Positions 1-8,150 of a stretch of 50,176 nucleotides of DNA are shown here, in pieces (the first letter of the stretch is position 1; every line of letters starts with the position of its first letter). This DNA is from Thiotrichaceae bacterium (lineage in GTDB: Bacteria; Pseudomonadota; Gammaproteobacteria; Thiotrichales; Thiotrichaceae). A program made the position numbers and the translations under genes. The notes under the pieces were generated by a model that saw nothing but the letters and a program-made list of their open reading frames with translations, searched no databases and had not been told where the DNA came from. The stretch spans positions 1 to 50,176 of the forward strand of contig JALSJU010000091.1 in NCBI GenBank assembly GCA_026989145.1, read 5' to 3'.

Positions 1-4
1 TGCT

Positions 5-889
5 GTGAAACTCGTAACGATTAAATTATCAGATATAAAAAGAAACAGTGAATACCTAAGAAATGACACCAATGTCGATACGCTTAAAAAGAGTATCGAG
101 AAAGTGGGTTTAATTAATCCTCTAACACTGAATAAAAATAACGAATTATTGGCGGGTGCGCGGCGTTTTCAGGCGATTACCGAATTGGGGTGGTCGGATG
201 TTGATGTACATATTGTGGATAGAGATTTACTGGAACAGGAGTTAATTTCTATTGATGAGAATTTGGTACGAACGCCATTGAATAAGTTAGAGTTGGAAAA
301 GTGCTTAAACCGTGGGCGTGAGATTTACGAAGAGATTAACCCAAGCGCGGTGAAAGTTGATCTTTCAACGAGTGATTTGAGTACCGAAGAAAAGCTCAAA
401 CAACAGGCTAAAGAGAAGCAGGATAATGATTCGTTTGCGGCGATTACCGCAGAGAAAACTGGGCTTTCAAAAGCAGTCATAAAGAGCGCGATTAAACGTG
501 ATGAGCTCGCATCAGATTCTGTAAAAAAGGCGCGTGGTTTGGGTGAGCTAAATGCGAGTCAGACCAATGCGATTATTGCACTGGATAAAGAAATTCAAGA
601 AAAAATATTGCCGATGATCGCCGATAAAACGGTGAATGAATCTAAGAAGATCATTAAAGCCGTAAAAGAGGGTGGTATTGAAGCAGCGATTGAAGAAAAC
701 GAAACCTTGGTGCCACTACCTAAGGAATATACTTTGTTGAAAAGCCCGATTAAACGAGTCAATAAAAACTTGTCTCGTATCCTTTTAGAGGGCCTAACTT
801 ATGATGGTCCGGAGAAGGAGCAGATAAACAAAGAAATGTTTGAGCTGAAAGAGAACTTGGTCAACTATTTTAAGATGATTGAGAGTTAG
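5..889 (+). CDS. ParB N-terminal (ParB/Srx) domain protein, possibly 5'-partial
   Basis: A ParB-like DNA-binding protein. Residues about 1-95 form a ParB/Srx domain: LLAGARRFQA (49-58) matches the GERR box and ENLVRTPLNKLE (85-96) matches the ENLxRxxLNPxE box of the family. Residues about 135-200 look like the helix-turn-helix that follows in ParB proteins. No ParA ATPase gene is visible, so this may be an orphan or plasmid-type ParB rather than the chromosome-partition protein. The GTG at position 5 gives a natural N-terminus (MKLVTIKLSDI), but the frame is open to the left edge, so a start outside the window cannot be excluded. Its 3' end overlaps the next gene tail to tail by 20 bases. Confidence 0.8.
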   Translation: MKLVTIKLSDIKRNSEYLRNDTNVDTLKKSIEKVGLINPLTLNKNNELLAGARRFQAITELGWSDVDVHIVDRDLLEQELISIDENLVRTPLNKLELEKCLNRGREIYEEINPSAVKVDLSTSDLSTEEKLKQQAKEKQDNDSFAAITAEKTGLSKAVIKSAIKRDELASDSVKKARGLGELNASQTNAIIALDKEIQEKILPMIADKTVNESKKIIKAVKEGGIEAAIEENETLVPLPKEYTLLKSPIKRVNKNLSRILLEGLTYDGPEKEQINKEMFELKENLVNYFKMIES

Positions 890-1139
890 TATTCGCTTTT
901 AGCCAGTCTTGAACTAGGGGTGACATATAAGCATTAATGTCATTGTCATTAAGTTCGGCTGTTTCATCGTGCCACCAAGCAGCAATGGCGGTGACTTCGC
1001 CGAGCGTTACATCAAAGGCTTCGGCAAAGTTTTTCATCAGGTCAATTTGTTGTTCTATTTTTGAATCTAAAACCATATAACGTAGCATTTCAGCGGGTGT
1101 TTTATTATCTTGAGCCATTTGTTGTAATGCATTATTCAT
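870..1139 (-). CDS. small hypothetical protein, 89 aa
   Basis: I do not recognise this family. The product is mostly polar and predicted helical, with no signal peptide, membrane segment or cysteine, so it is probably cytoplasmic. It carries three tryptophans, two of them adjacent (AAWWHDETAELN). The ATG start lacks a good ribosome-binding site; an A-rich stretch precedes it. It converges with the ParB-domain gene, sharing 20 bases at the stop codons. The in-frame length and natural amino-acid composition favour a real gene, but without homologs this remains uncertain. Confidence 0.5.
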   Translation of the reverse strand: MNNALQQMAQDNKTPAEMLRYMVLDSKIEQQIDLMKNFAEAFDVTLGEVTAIAAWWHDETAELNDNDINAYMSPLVQDWLKANTNSQSS

Positions 1140-1253
1140 ATTTTTTTGGATAAGTGAAAGTAGATAACTAACTATATGATAGTTGATTTAATATGTCAGG
1201 GGTATTCGAGAAATAATACGTTTGAATTATGCTACACAAAAATTTGATGATTC

Positions 1254-1521
1254 TTTAGGAATCTCTGAATAACCTAGCTGGATTTTGGCAGCGCCAAGCT
1301 TTCAAGTTCGAGGCATTTGTTTTTTGCATAGTTATTCTATGGTAAAAACAAATAACAAAGAAATTGGAAACTTGGCTAAGCCCCGTAGGGCGAGCTTACA
1401 AGGCATCAATTCCGTTGTTGTTATTTTTTGCGAAGGGAGCGACCATTCTCAAAAAATACGCCTAGGACTTGATGCCTTGTAAACTCGCAGAATCCAACTA
1501 GGTTGTTCAGAGATTCCTTTA
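1254..1521. mobile_element. MITE-like element of 260 bp with TTTA target duplication and nested stems
   Basis: Outer inverted repeats of 27 bases (1258-1284 and 1491-1517) begin GGAATCTCTGAA and differ at two positions. TTTA lies directly outside both ends (1254-1257 and 1518-1521), which looks like a target-site duplication. Inside are two more inverted repeats: 1315-1331 with 1337-1353 (17-base arms, two mismatches, 5-base loop), and 1390-1409 with 1469-1488 (20-base arms, one mismatch), the latter enclosing a further A/T stem. No transposase frame is present, so any movement would need an enzyme from elsewhere. The parent IS family is not identified. Confidence 0.75.
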
Positions 1522-1629
1522 GTTGGGAGTAAGTATCAAGTTGAGGTAACTAGAAGCAGTAAATAAAAAAGATAGTGCTAAATTAGCAGAAATGGGGATT
1601 ATCTTTATCATTGAGGCCAATATAATTAA

Positions 1630-1777
1630 TAGAGACCTTTGTACGAGTCGGATGACGAGTAGAAATGGTTGAAATTTCACTGATTTTAGCGAGCTTACCG
1701 CTTGTTGTTTAAGCGGATAACTTGATTATTAGAGCTTTAGTCGTTTTTTTCGCCGCCGACTCGTGCAAAGGTCTCTA
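1630..1777. mobile_element. MITE-like element of 144 bp with TA target duplication
   Basis: Terminal inverted repeats of about 20 bases (1632-1651 and 1756-1775) start GAGACCTTTG and differ at one position. Each end is flanked by TA, the target used by IS630/Tc1-type elements, so a relation to that group is a reasonable inference. The interior (1686-1725) carries a module with a CCGCTT/AAGCGG stem that recurs at 34831-34875 and, more weakly, at 34962-34999. A fragment resembling one terminus recurs at 42575-42594. No coding sequence lies inside. Confidence 0.7.
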
Positions 1778-2032
1778 ATATTAATTGTAGATGATGAATT
1801 TAGCTGATAACTGGTCGATTTGATGTTAAATAAGAATGAATTTAGGTAAATATACGGATTGTATTTAGAAATGAAAAAGGAGATTGTTTATTTTCAGTAT
1901 GATTCAATGAGAAAGTTAATTCATAGAGATTTCACTGATAGAGAATACTCAATAGTAGTTATTGAATAAAACAATAAATACCCCTAGAGAGGTAGTTTGG
2001 CTTTGTTTTTTATGCTACTGTCGAGTAATAAC

Positions 2033-2062
2033 AATGATTCTGTTTGTCGTATGTGAATCATT
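2033..2062. promoter_or_regulatory. 8-base perfect dyad upstream of rpoS
   Basis: AATGATTC (2033-2040) and GAATCATT (2055-2062) are perfect inverted repeats separated by 14 bases, ending 63 bases before the chosen rpoS start. Two arms with this spacing could bind a dimeric regulator or form a stem in the leader. No regulator can be named from the sequence. Confidence 0.35.
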
Positions 2063-2125
2063 ACCGCTAAGCAGGAGTGCTCCCCTAGTGCGACCTGTTA
2101 AATAGATGCTATTGGAGAGTTGTCT

Positions 2126-3121
2126 ATGATAAATACAAACTTAAATGGAGTGCCTCATGCAGGTACTAAAGAATCCTCGTATGTTACAACTATCGCTAAC
2201 GAAGAGGATAAGGCGCCCAAACCCTCAGAGAGACTTGAGCTAGATCAAAATAAAAAAAGTACAACGCGTGTTTCCCGAAAAGAGCTAGATGCCGTGCAAC
2301 TTTATTTAAAGGAGATTGAATTCTCTCCCTTATTAACCCCAGAAGAAGAAGTGAAGTATGGGCGTTTAGCAAGGCAGGGGGATGAGCTTGGTCGGACTAA
2401 AATGATCACCTGCAATCTACGTTTGGTAGTGAAAATATCACGTCGTTATATGAACCGAGGATTGCCACTGCCTGACTTGATAGAAGAAGGAAACTTGGGT
2501 CTAATTCATGCGGTTGAGAAGTTTGATCCAGAGCGCGGTTTTCGGTTTTCAACGTATGCAACGTGGTGGATACGGCAAAATATTGAGCGTGCATTGATGA
2601 ATCAATCCCGCACCATTCGTTTGCCGATTCATATCAATAAAGAAATTAATCAATTTTATCGTAAATCACGTGAACTCACCCAGCAAACAGGTGAAGAGCC
2701 GAGTATTGCTGAGGTTGCAGAGGCATTGGGGAAGCCGGCTGATAAGCTACAAAAACTCATGAGCTATGGTGAGCGAGTAAGCTCACTCGATATCAATATT
2801 GGGAAAGAGGGCAACAGTCCACTGGTTGATTTTATCTCCGAGAAAAACGAGCAAGAGCCTGATGATGCAATTAATGATGAGGCAGTACATAGCTCAGTTG
2901 AGGACTGGTTAAGTCAGCTCGAATCAAAGCAACAAGAGGTGATCGTTAGGCGCTTTGGTTTGCACGGGCATGATAACTCAACACTCGCACAGGTCGGTGA
3001 AGAGTTAGGCTTAACCCGAGAGCGGGTACGCCAAATTCAGATGGAAGCGCTCAAGCGGTTACGTCGAATTTTAGAGAATCAAGGGTTTTCTGAAGATGTG
3101 CTGTTGAGTGGTTTGAATTAG
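2126..3121 (+). CDS. rpoS: RNA polymerase sigma factor RpoS (sigma-38 type)
   Basis: This is a sigma-70-family factor of 331 residues, close to the usual RpoS length of about 330. It has region 1.2 (DAVQLYLKEI), region 2 with DLIEEGNLGLIHAVEKFD and FSTYATWWIRQNIERA, region 3, and region 4.2 with LTRERVRQIQMEALKRLRR. It lacks the long non-conserved insert of RpoD and ends in an RpoS-like tail (ENQGFSEDVLLSGLN). RpoS directs stationary-phase and general stress transcription. I chose the ATG at 2126, 8 bases after GGAG (2114-2117); the frame also allows TTG at 2120. The usual upstream neighbours nlpD, pcm and surE are absent, and the upstream kilobase is repeat-rich. Confidence 0.93.
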   Translation: MINTNLNGVPHAGTKESSYVTTIANEEDKAPKPSERLELDQNKKSTTRVSRKELDAVQLYLKEIEFSPLLTPEEEVKYGRLARQGDELGRTKMITCNLRLVVKISRRYMNRGLPLPDLIEEGNLGLIHAVEKFDPERGFRFSTYATWWIRQNIERALMNQSRTIRLPIHINKEINQFYRKSRELTQQTGEEPSIAEVAEALGKPADKLQKLMSYGERVSSLDINIGKEGNSPLVDFISEKNEQEPDDAINDEAVHSSVEDWLSQLESKQQEVIVRRFGLHGHDNSTLAQVGEELGLTRERVRQIQMEALKRLRRILENQGFSEDVLLSGLN

Positions 3122-3156
3122 CAGTCATTTCTAAAAACTAGAGCCTAATAAGCACT

Positions 3157-3236
3157 AAAAGAAGTCCACGTAAGGCACGAAAAAGCACGAAATAATGATT
3201 TTTTCGTGCCTTTTGTGTCTTTCGTGGACTTCTTTT
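3157..3236. terminator. long palindrome between convergent rpoS and nadB, probable bidirectional terminator
   Basis: The outer arms AAAAGAAGTCCACG (3157-3170) and CGTGGACTTCTTTT (3223-3236) are perfectly complementary. Inside lies a second stem, GGCACGAAAAA near 3173 with TTTTTTCGTGCC ending at 3210. A and T runs at the two ends give a T tract on either strand, as expected for a shared terminator of two converging genes. Its repeated GCACGAAA units resemble the ATGAAG-type intergenic repeats near 14.9, 42.5 and 44.8 kb, so it may be a member of a repeat family used as a terminator. Confidence 0.75.
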
Positions 3237-3287
3237 TTCCTTAAAAGCTTCTAGTTGCTGGAGAGTCTTTGAAACTAAAAACGGTCA

Positions 3288-4937
3288 TCAATCATTAAGC
3301 GTCGCATTGCTCCGGCGTAATGGGTCTAGCACCGTATTAACCTTTTCCAGTGAAGGGTCAGCCTTTGGGTAGTCTAGATTGTATTGAAGGCCCCGGCTTT
3401 CTTTGCGTGACTGAGCAGAGCGAATAATCATGCGGGCAACTTCGGCTAAGTTTCTAAGCTCGATCAAGTCACTACTAACGCGGAAGTTAGAATAGTATTC
3501 ATCAATTTCATTGAGTAGCATTTCAATACGATTGCGCGCACGTTGCAGGCGTTTGTCAGTACGTACAATACCGACGTAATCCCACATAAAGCTTCTGAGT
3601 TCATTCCAGTTATGGTTAATTACTACGCGTTCATCCGAGTCGGTTACCCGGCTTTCATCCCATGCAGGAATGTTAATATTGCTAGTCGGCGTATTTTTGT
3701 GCTGTTCTATAATATCGAGTGCAGAAGCTTGTCCGTAGACTACGCATTCTAATAATGAATTGCTCGCCATACGGTTGGCTCCGTGCAAGCCAGTAAAGGT
3801 AGTTTCGCCAATCGCATAAAGACCGTCTACATCGGTATGGCCATGCTCGTTAACCATTAAGCCGCCGCAAGTGTAGTGCGCAGCTGGTACAACAGGGACA
3901 GGTTCTTTGCTCATGTCATAGCCGAACTTACGACACATGGCGTAAACATTGGGGAAGTGCTCTAAAATAAAGGCTTCTGACTTGTGGCTAATATCTAAGA
4001 AGACAGAGTCAATACCCAAACGCTTCATTTCATGGTCAATCGAGCGAGCAACAATATCGCGTGGGGCTAAATCGCCACGCGGATCAAATTGCTCCATAAA
4101 ATAAGTGCCGTCGGGCAGCATGAGTCGCCCACCTTCACCTCGCACTGCCTCAGTAATTAAATTTGATTTTGCATGAGGATGATAAAGGCAGGTAGGGTGA
4201 AACTGCATAAATTCCATATTAGCAACACGGCAGCCTGCGCGCCAACCCATTGCAATGCCATCACCACTGGCGCCATCGGGGTTGCTAGTGTAAAGGTATA
4301 CCTTGCTTGCGCCGCCTGTAGCAATAACGGTGAATTTTGCTTCAAAGGTGCTGACTTTCTCGCTGTGTCTATCTAAAACATAAGCACCGATACAGCGATT
4401 ATCGCGTTGCTGTTGAAGCTTGCGTGAGGTTATTAAATCTATGGCTATGTGATGTTCAAATAACTCAATGTTGTTACGTGCTTTTACTGCGGAAATTAGC
4501 GTTGTTTCAATGGCTCTACCGCTAGCATCAGCGGCATGTGCGACACGCCGATTGCTATGCCCGCCTTCACGCGTAAGATGCAAATTGTTACTTCCGTTGT
4601 TGTTACTGCTAGAGTCTTTATGCTCGTTGTTAGTGTTTTCGCGAGTAAAAGGTACGCCTGCTTTGATTAGCCAATCGATAGCCTCAGGGCCTTTTTCAAC
4701 CACAAAACGAACCACTTCTTCATCGCACAGCCCAGCACCAGAATCGAGTGTGTCGGCAATATGGGATTCAAACGAGTCTGACTCATCAAGTACGGCAGAA
4801 ATTCCGCCTTGTGCATAATAGGTGCTGCCTTCATAGAGCTTTTCTTTGCTAAGTACAGCAATACTCATAGTTTTTGGTAGGCTGAGGGCTAGGGTGAGTC
4901 CAGCAGCGCCACTGCCAATAATTAATACATCATGCAT
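3288..4937 (-). CDS. nadB: L-aspartate oxidase NadB
   Basis: NadB oxidises L-aspartate to iminoaspartate, the first step of de novo NAD synthesis, using FAD in the cytoplasm. The N-terminal dinucleotide-binding loop [14 protein letters not shown] (7-20), [14 protein letters not shown] (37-50), [16 protein letters not shown] (120-135) and the C-terminal helical domain are typical. The length of 549 is close to the family norm of about 540. Residues 101-118 are an unusual Asn/Ser-rich insert just before the HLTREGG motif. The gene diverges from rpoE, an arrangement conserved in gammaproteobacteria. NadA and NadC are not in the window. Confidence 0.95.
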   Translation of the reverse strand: MHDVLIIGSGAAGLTLALSLPKTMSIAVLSKEKLYEGSTYYAQGGISAVLDESDSFESHIADTLDSGAGLCDEEVVRFVVEKGPEAIDWLIKAGVPFTRENTNNEHKDSSSNNNGSNNLHLTREGGHSNRRVAHAADASGRAIETTLISAVKARNNIELFEHHIAIDLITSRKLQQQRDNRCIGAYVLDRHSEKVSTFEAKFTVIATGGASKVYLYTSNPDGASGDGIAMGWRAGCRVANMEFMQFHPTCLYHPHAKSNLITEAVRGEGGRLMLPDGTYFMEQFDPRGDLAPRDIVARSIDHEMKRLGIDSVFLDISHKSEAFILEHFPNVYAMCRKFGYDMSKEPVPVVPAAHYTCGGLMVNEHGHTDVDGLYAIGETTFTGLHGANRMASNSLLECVVYGQASALDIIEQHKNTPTSNINIPAWDESRVTDSDERVVINHNWNELRSFMWDYVGIVRTDKRLQRARNRIEMLLNEIDEYYSNFRVSSDLIELRNLAEVARMIIRSAQSRKESRGLQYNLDYPKADPSLEKVNTVLDPLRRSNATLND

Positions 4938-4980
4938 AATAAAGCGAGTTTGTTGGTTGGTTAAAATGTTTGTTTAGACT

Positions 4981-5015
4981 ATCATACCCGATAACAATAA
5001 ATAGCAGGGTATGAT
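4981..5015. promoter_or_regulatory. 9-base perfect dyad in the nadB-rpoE divergent region
   Basis: ATCATACCC (4981-4989) and GGGTATGAT (5007-5015) are perfect inverted repeats with a 17-base spacer, followed on the plus strand by a T run to about 5020. It lies between two divergent genes, where there is no upstream plus-strand transcript to stop, so an operator or a stem in the nadB leader is more likely than a terminator. The binding factor is unknown. Confidence 0.4.
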
Positions 5016-5094
5016 TTTTTTAATTGGGGTGCAGTAAATTGAAGGTTTTTCTGCGTTTATCCTAAAAGTTATACCGTCGAGGAGATAAGCCCTA

Positions 5095-5676
5095 ATGGGC
5101 GAGAACCATACTGACTTAGAACTGGTCAAACGCGTACAAGCAGGGGATAAATCCGCTTTTGATGTGTTGGTGCTTAAGTATCAACAAAAAGTGGTTAACC
5201 TTGTTATGCGGTATGTGCATGATCCACATATTGCGATGGATATTTCTCAAGAATCATTCATCAAAGCTTATCGTGGTTTAAAGAATTTTCGTGGTGATAG
5301 TGCTTTTTATACGTGGCTTTATCGAATTTCGATTAATACGGCGAAAAACCATTTAGTTTCAAGAAGCCGACGTATGCCTGATGATGATATTGATGCGCAA
5401 GAAGCAGAGCAATATGAGGGTGGTGGTAAGCTACGCGATATGAGTACGCCCGAGAATGAAATGATGACGCAGGAAATTCATTCAACTATCGCATCGGCTA
5501 TTGAAGCATTGCCTGATGATTTGCGTATTGCGATTACGTTACGTGAGCTTGAAGGTTTGAGCTACGAAGAAATTTCGGATGTGATGGAGTGTCCGATTGG
5601 TACTGTGCGATCAAGAATATTTAGAGCTAGAGATGCGATAGAAAAGGAGTTAGCGCCTTTAGTCGGGTCGACATAA
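5095..5676 (+). CDS. rpoE: extracytoplasmic sigma factor RpoE (sigma-E, AlgU-type)
   Basis: An ECF sigma factor of 193 residues (E. coli RpoE 191) that controls the response to misfolded outer-membrane proteins. Region 2 (LVLKYQQKVVNLVMRYVHDPHIAMDISQESFIKAY, split here as about 25-59) and region 4 (PDDLRIAITLRE, then GLSYEEISDVM and GTVRSRIFRARD) are clear. The ATG is preceded by GAGGAG at 5079-5084. RseA, RseB and RseC genes follow, as in the classical rpoE-rseABC operon, so the factor is probably held at the inner membrane by RseA. A hairpin separates it from rseA. Confidence 0.95.
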   Translation: MGENHTDLELVKRVQAGDKSAFDVLVLKYQQKVVNLVMRYVHDPHIAMDISQESFIKAYRGLKNFRGDSAFYTWLYRISINTAKNHLVSRSRRMPDDDIDAQEAEQYEGGGKLRDMSTPENEMMTQEIHSTIASAIEALPDDLRIAITLRELEGLSYEEISDVMECPIGTVRSRIFRARDAIEKELAPLVGST

Positions 5677-5684
5677 AAAATATC

Positions 5685-5717
5685 GTTAAGCGCGGTGTAA
5701 GTTAAAACGCGCTAAAC
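5685..5717 (+). terminator. hairpin between rpoE and rseA, possible attenuator
   Basis: GTTAAGCGCG (5685-5694) pairs with CGCGCTAAAC (5708-5717) over ten bases with one mismatch, around a 13-base loop. There is no T run after it, so it is not a strong intrinsic terminator. It could lower read-through into rseA or protect the rpoE mRNA end. Confidence 0.4.
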
Positions 5718-5827
5718 TAGACTTATAGTAGCTAAAGCCTTGTTTTTAAATCGCTTTAAAATGAACTAACTGTTTATATGCTGTCAGAGAAAATGTAACA
5801 ATTAATTATAATATTTTGGAGGTTTTA

Positions 5828-6577
5828 GTGCTTCCAAGCAATCAAGAAGATTTTAAAATGAGTAACACAAACAATACATCAATCTCGTTGAATGAGCACT
5901 TGTCAGCCGTTTTGGATGATGAGGCAGGGGCATTCGAACAAACACGAGTTTTAGATGAGTTAACAAAAAATAATTCAGTTGAACTGCGTCAGTCACTGTC
6001 ATCGTATAGCCTAATTGGCGAGTCGATGCGAAGTGCAAATTCTGCAGATACGCCAATGCCTATAGGAAATAGTTTCTTAGCCGGAATTCACGAACAAATT
6101 GATAAAGATTCTGGCTATAATCAGGTTCACATTGAAGATTCTAAACAGTCTGCTGCTAATAGTAGCTCGTGGTTACGTCCAGTCGGGGGCTTTGCATTAG
6201 CCGCATCTTTTGCCGCAATTGCTGTTATTGGTGTACAAAACCTCCAAGAAAGCCAGCAAAAAACGAATAGTGCTCAAACAGAAATTTTAGCAGCGACTCA
6301 ACTTAAGTTAAAAGAGACAAATGCTGTAAAGTCGCAATTAAGTTTGGCAGCAATGAAATCTGCAACCGTTGTATCTGCTGCTGACATGATCTCCACAGAG
6401 AGTAAGGCTGTTATTGCACAAGTTGGAAAAAAGAAAGAAGTAGCAACTGATGGGTATCAGCCAGCAGATTCTCGTACGCGCGTGATGTTAAAACAATACG
6501 TTGATAGTCATATGCAATTTGCATCAAATACTACCTTCGTACCCTCTGTGCGTGTTATTTCATACTCAGATTTTTGA
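5828..6577 (+). CDS. rseA: anti-sigma-E factor RseA (MucA-type)
   Basis: A single-pass inner-membrane anti-sigma factor that sequesters RpoE and is degraded under envelope stress. The cytoplasmic part carries the RseA_N pattern (LNEHLSAVLDDEAGAFE, then LRQSLSSYSLIGESMR), followed by one membrane segment (VGGFALAASFAAIAVIGV) and a periplasmic tail ending MLKQYVDSHMQFASNTTFV. I chose GTG at 5828 because GGAGGT (5818-5823) stands just before it, although the gap is only four bases; ATG at 5858 (240 aa) is an alternative that fits the family N-terminus better. It lies between rpoE and rseB, which fixes the assignment despite low sequence conservation. Confidence 0.88.
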   Translation: MLPSNQEDFKMSNTNNTSISLNEHLSAVLDDEAGAFEQTRVLDELTKNNSVELRQSLSSYSLIGESMRSANSADTPMPIGNSFLAGIHEQIDKDSGYNQVHIEDSKQSAANSSSWLRPVGGFALAASFAAIAVIGVQNLQESQQKTNSAQTEILAATQLKLKETNAVKSQLSLAAMKSATVVSAADMISTESKAVIAQVGKKKEVATDGYQPADSRTRVMLKQYVDSHMQFASNTTFVPSVRVISYSDF

Positions 6578-6615
6578 GTGAGTTACTTAACACCTGCATT
6601 AAAACTTAGAGTAAT

Positions 6616-7662
6616 ATGAAAATTATAAAATTGACAAAAGGACTGTCTTTAGCTGGAATATTAATTATTCCGTTGTTGGCTTTTTCTCCAGTAGTACTCG
6701 CTGACGAGGCTGCGATTGAACTAATTAACCGCATGAATCGAGCCTTAAGGGAGCTTGACTATAAAGGTTCTTTAGCCTATTTGCGTGGTGATTCTTTATC
6801 TACCTTGCAAATTGAACATAAGGTCGTTAACGGTGTGGAGTCAGAACGCGTAGTGCGTTTAAATGAGTCGGGAGGGGAGGTTTCCCGTGAGCTAACAGGC
6901 TTTTCATTGTCCTCAATTCCGCAAATTGTACCTGAGATGAATCGTGTGTATTCGTTTGATATGGGGCGTACCAATCGAATTGCGAATATTCCCTGTCGTA
7001 TTATTACCGCACGACCCAAAGACCGGAATCGTTACCTACAAAAGTTTTGTATTGATGATGTGACTGGCATGCTACTTGATTATATGTTGGTGGGTAAGTC
7101 ACATAAACCAGTTGAACAGTTAATGTTTACCACGCTAGAAATAGGTGCTGCAGAGGCCGAAACCTCAGAACAACAAGTACGTTTGAGTGATGAAGATAAC
7201 ACCTCAGTAAGCCTTACCAAGGCAGTATTGTCTGCAAAAGTCGCTCCAACTTCTCTGACAGACGCTAAAGGTACCCATGTTGGTGCTGTTATGGTGAGTG
7301 TTGAGTCGCCATCTTTGCCGCAAGGCCAGTTTTTGCAAGCAGCTAATAATATTGATCTTGATGATGGCTGGGTGATGGAGTCACTTCCAGCTGGTTATCA
7401 AATTAAAACTGCACCAGAAGGAAATAATAATTTACCACCAGGTGAGATGGGTACAAAACACTATATAGTGTCAGATGGGTTGAGTTCATTATCGGTGTTT
7501 GTTTCGCCATTAAAAGATGGGGTTAATCATTCTGCTGTAAAAATAAATTCGGGAGCCCTAAATGTTTTCTCTCAGAAAAAGGATGGTCACCTTGTTACGG
7601 TAGTTGGTGAAGTGCCAGAATCAACCTTAAAAAATATCGTAAAAAGCCTCAAGAAAAAATAG
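6616..7662 (+). CDS. rseB: sigma-E regulator RseB (MucB-type)
   Basis: A periplasmic protein that binds the RseA tail, shields it from the DegS-type protease and senses mislocalised lipopolysaccharide. A signal peptide (about 1-29, ending PVVLADEA) precedes the LolA-like N-terminal domain, which includes LINRMNRALRELDYKGSLAYLRG. A smaller C-terminal domain starts near residue 230. The length of 348 is near that of the family (about 320). The gene follows rseA by 38 bases in the same operon. Confidence 0.92.
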   Translation: MKIIKLTKGLSLAGILIIPLLAFSPVVLADEAAIELINRMNRALRELDYKGSLAYLRGDSLSTLQIEHKVVNGVESERVVRLNESGGEVSRELTGFSLSSIPQIVPEMNRVYSFDMGRTNRIANIPCRIITARPKDRNRYLQKFCIDDVTGMLLDYMLVGKSHKPVEQLMFTTLEIGAAEAETSEQQVRLSDEDNTSVSLTKAVLSAKVAPTSLTDAKGTHVGAVMVSVESPSLPQGQFLQAANNIDLDDGWVMESLPAGYQIKTAPEGNNNLPPGEMGTKHYIVSDGLSSLSVFVSPLKDGVNHSAVKINSGALNVFSQKKDGHLVTVVGEVPESTLKNIVKSLKKK

Positions 7663-7688
7663 CTTCAGAAGCTAGGTCGTAAGAATAA

Positions 7689-8150
7689 ATGTATATTGCT
7701 GATGCAGAAGAAACCGTTAAAGTTACTTTACTAGAGGATAACTATGCTTATGTGGAAACAGCAAATGCCTCAGCTTGTGGTAGCTGCGCCTCCAAGTCTT
7801 CATGCGGAAGTCTCAATTTTTTTAGTTCAGATAAAAAACAATCGCCAGAATCAGGGTTAAAAGTACGCAATACTTTAAATCTGAGAGTTGGTGATAGTGC
7901 TATTCTAACAATAGCATCTGAAAAATTACTGTTGGGTACCTTGCTTATGTATTTATTGCCCCTGGTTTCGTTATTGGTAGCAGCTAGTATTGCAAAGCTT
8001 TTTGGTGGTGAAATAGTGAGTACTGTTGTGGGCTTGTCAGGTTTTTTCCTCACACTGTTTATTATCAAAAAGTATTTCAAGCAACAAAAAGTCTCTAATC
8101 AATTCGAACCGACTTTACTTCGAAAAATAATAAACATTGAAACCAAATAA
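7689..8150 (+). CDS. rseC: SoxR-reducing/RseC family membrane protein
   Basis: A small inner-membrane protein of the RseC/MucC family, which in other bacteria mildly affects sigma-E activity and belongs to the SoxR-reducing system group. The N-terminal cysteine cluster ACGSCASKSSCG (Cys30, Cys33, Cys39) is the family hallmark and may hold a metal or redox centre. Two adjacent membrane segments follow (LLLGTLLMYLLPLVSLLVAA and IVSTVVGLSGFFLTLFII). It sits 26 bases after rseB and before the DegP-type protease gene. Confidence 0.9.
   Translation: MYIADAEETVKVTLLEDNYAYVETANASACGSCASKSSCGSLNFFSSDKKQSPESGLKVRNTLNLRVGDSAILTIASEKLLLGTLLMYLLPLVSLLVAASIAKLFGGEIVSTVVGLSGFFLTLFIIKKYFKQQKVSNQFEPTLLRKIINIETK

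Larger units (their letters stand above)
1140..2125. other. gene-free stretch upstream of rpoS, with two MITE-like elements
   Basis: No convincing protein-coding gene is present here. The stretch holds two separate inverted-repeat elements (1254-1521 and 1630-1777), a further dyad at 2033-2062, and the rpoS leader. The leader contains a short GGAG-TG-CTCC stem near 2072-2081, before the rpoS ribosome-binding site. The one open frame of note (1285-1482) lies wholly inside the first element and looks like repeat sequence, not a gene. Confidence 0.7.

Noticed and set aside
5-889. Chromosome-partition ParB
   Set aside because: There is no adjacent parA or parS-like site, and the sequence beyond the two boxes differs from the chromosomal type, so only the domain name is given.
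1285-1482. 65-codon open frame upstream of rpoS
   Set aside because: It lies entirely inside the first MITE-like element, overlaps its hairpins, and has no ribosome-binding site.
4468-4818. 116-codon frame opposite nadB
   Set aside because: It is an antisense shadow of a well-conserved gene, with a serine/leucine-rich product and no start signal.
5807-5812. TATAAT box before rseA
   Set aside because: It is only six bases from the Shine-Dalgarno sequence and has no acceptable -35 box at 16-18 bases, so it is probably chance in A+T-rich DNA.
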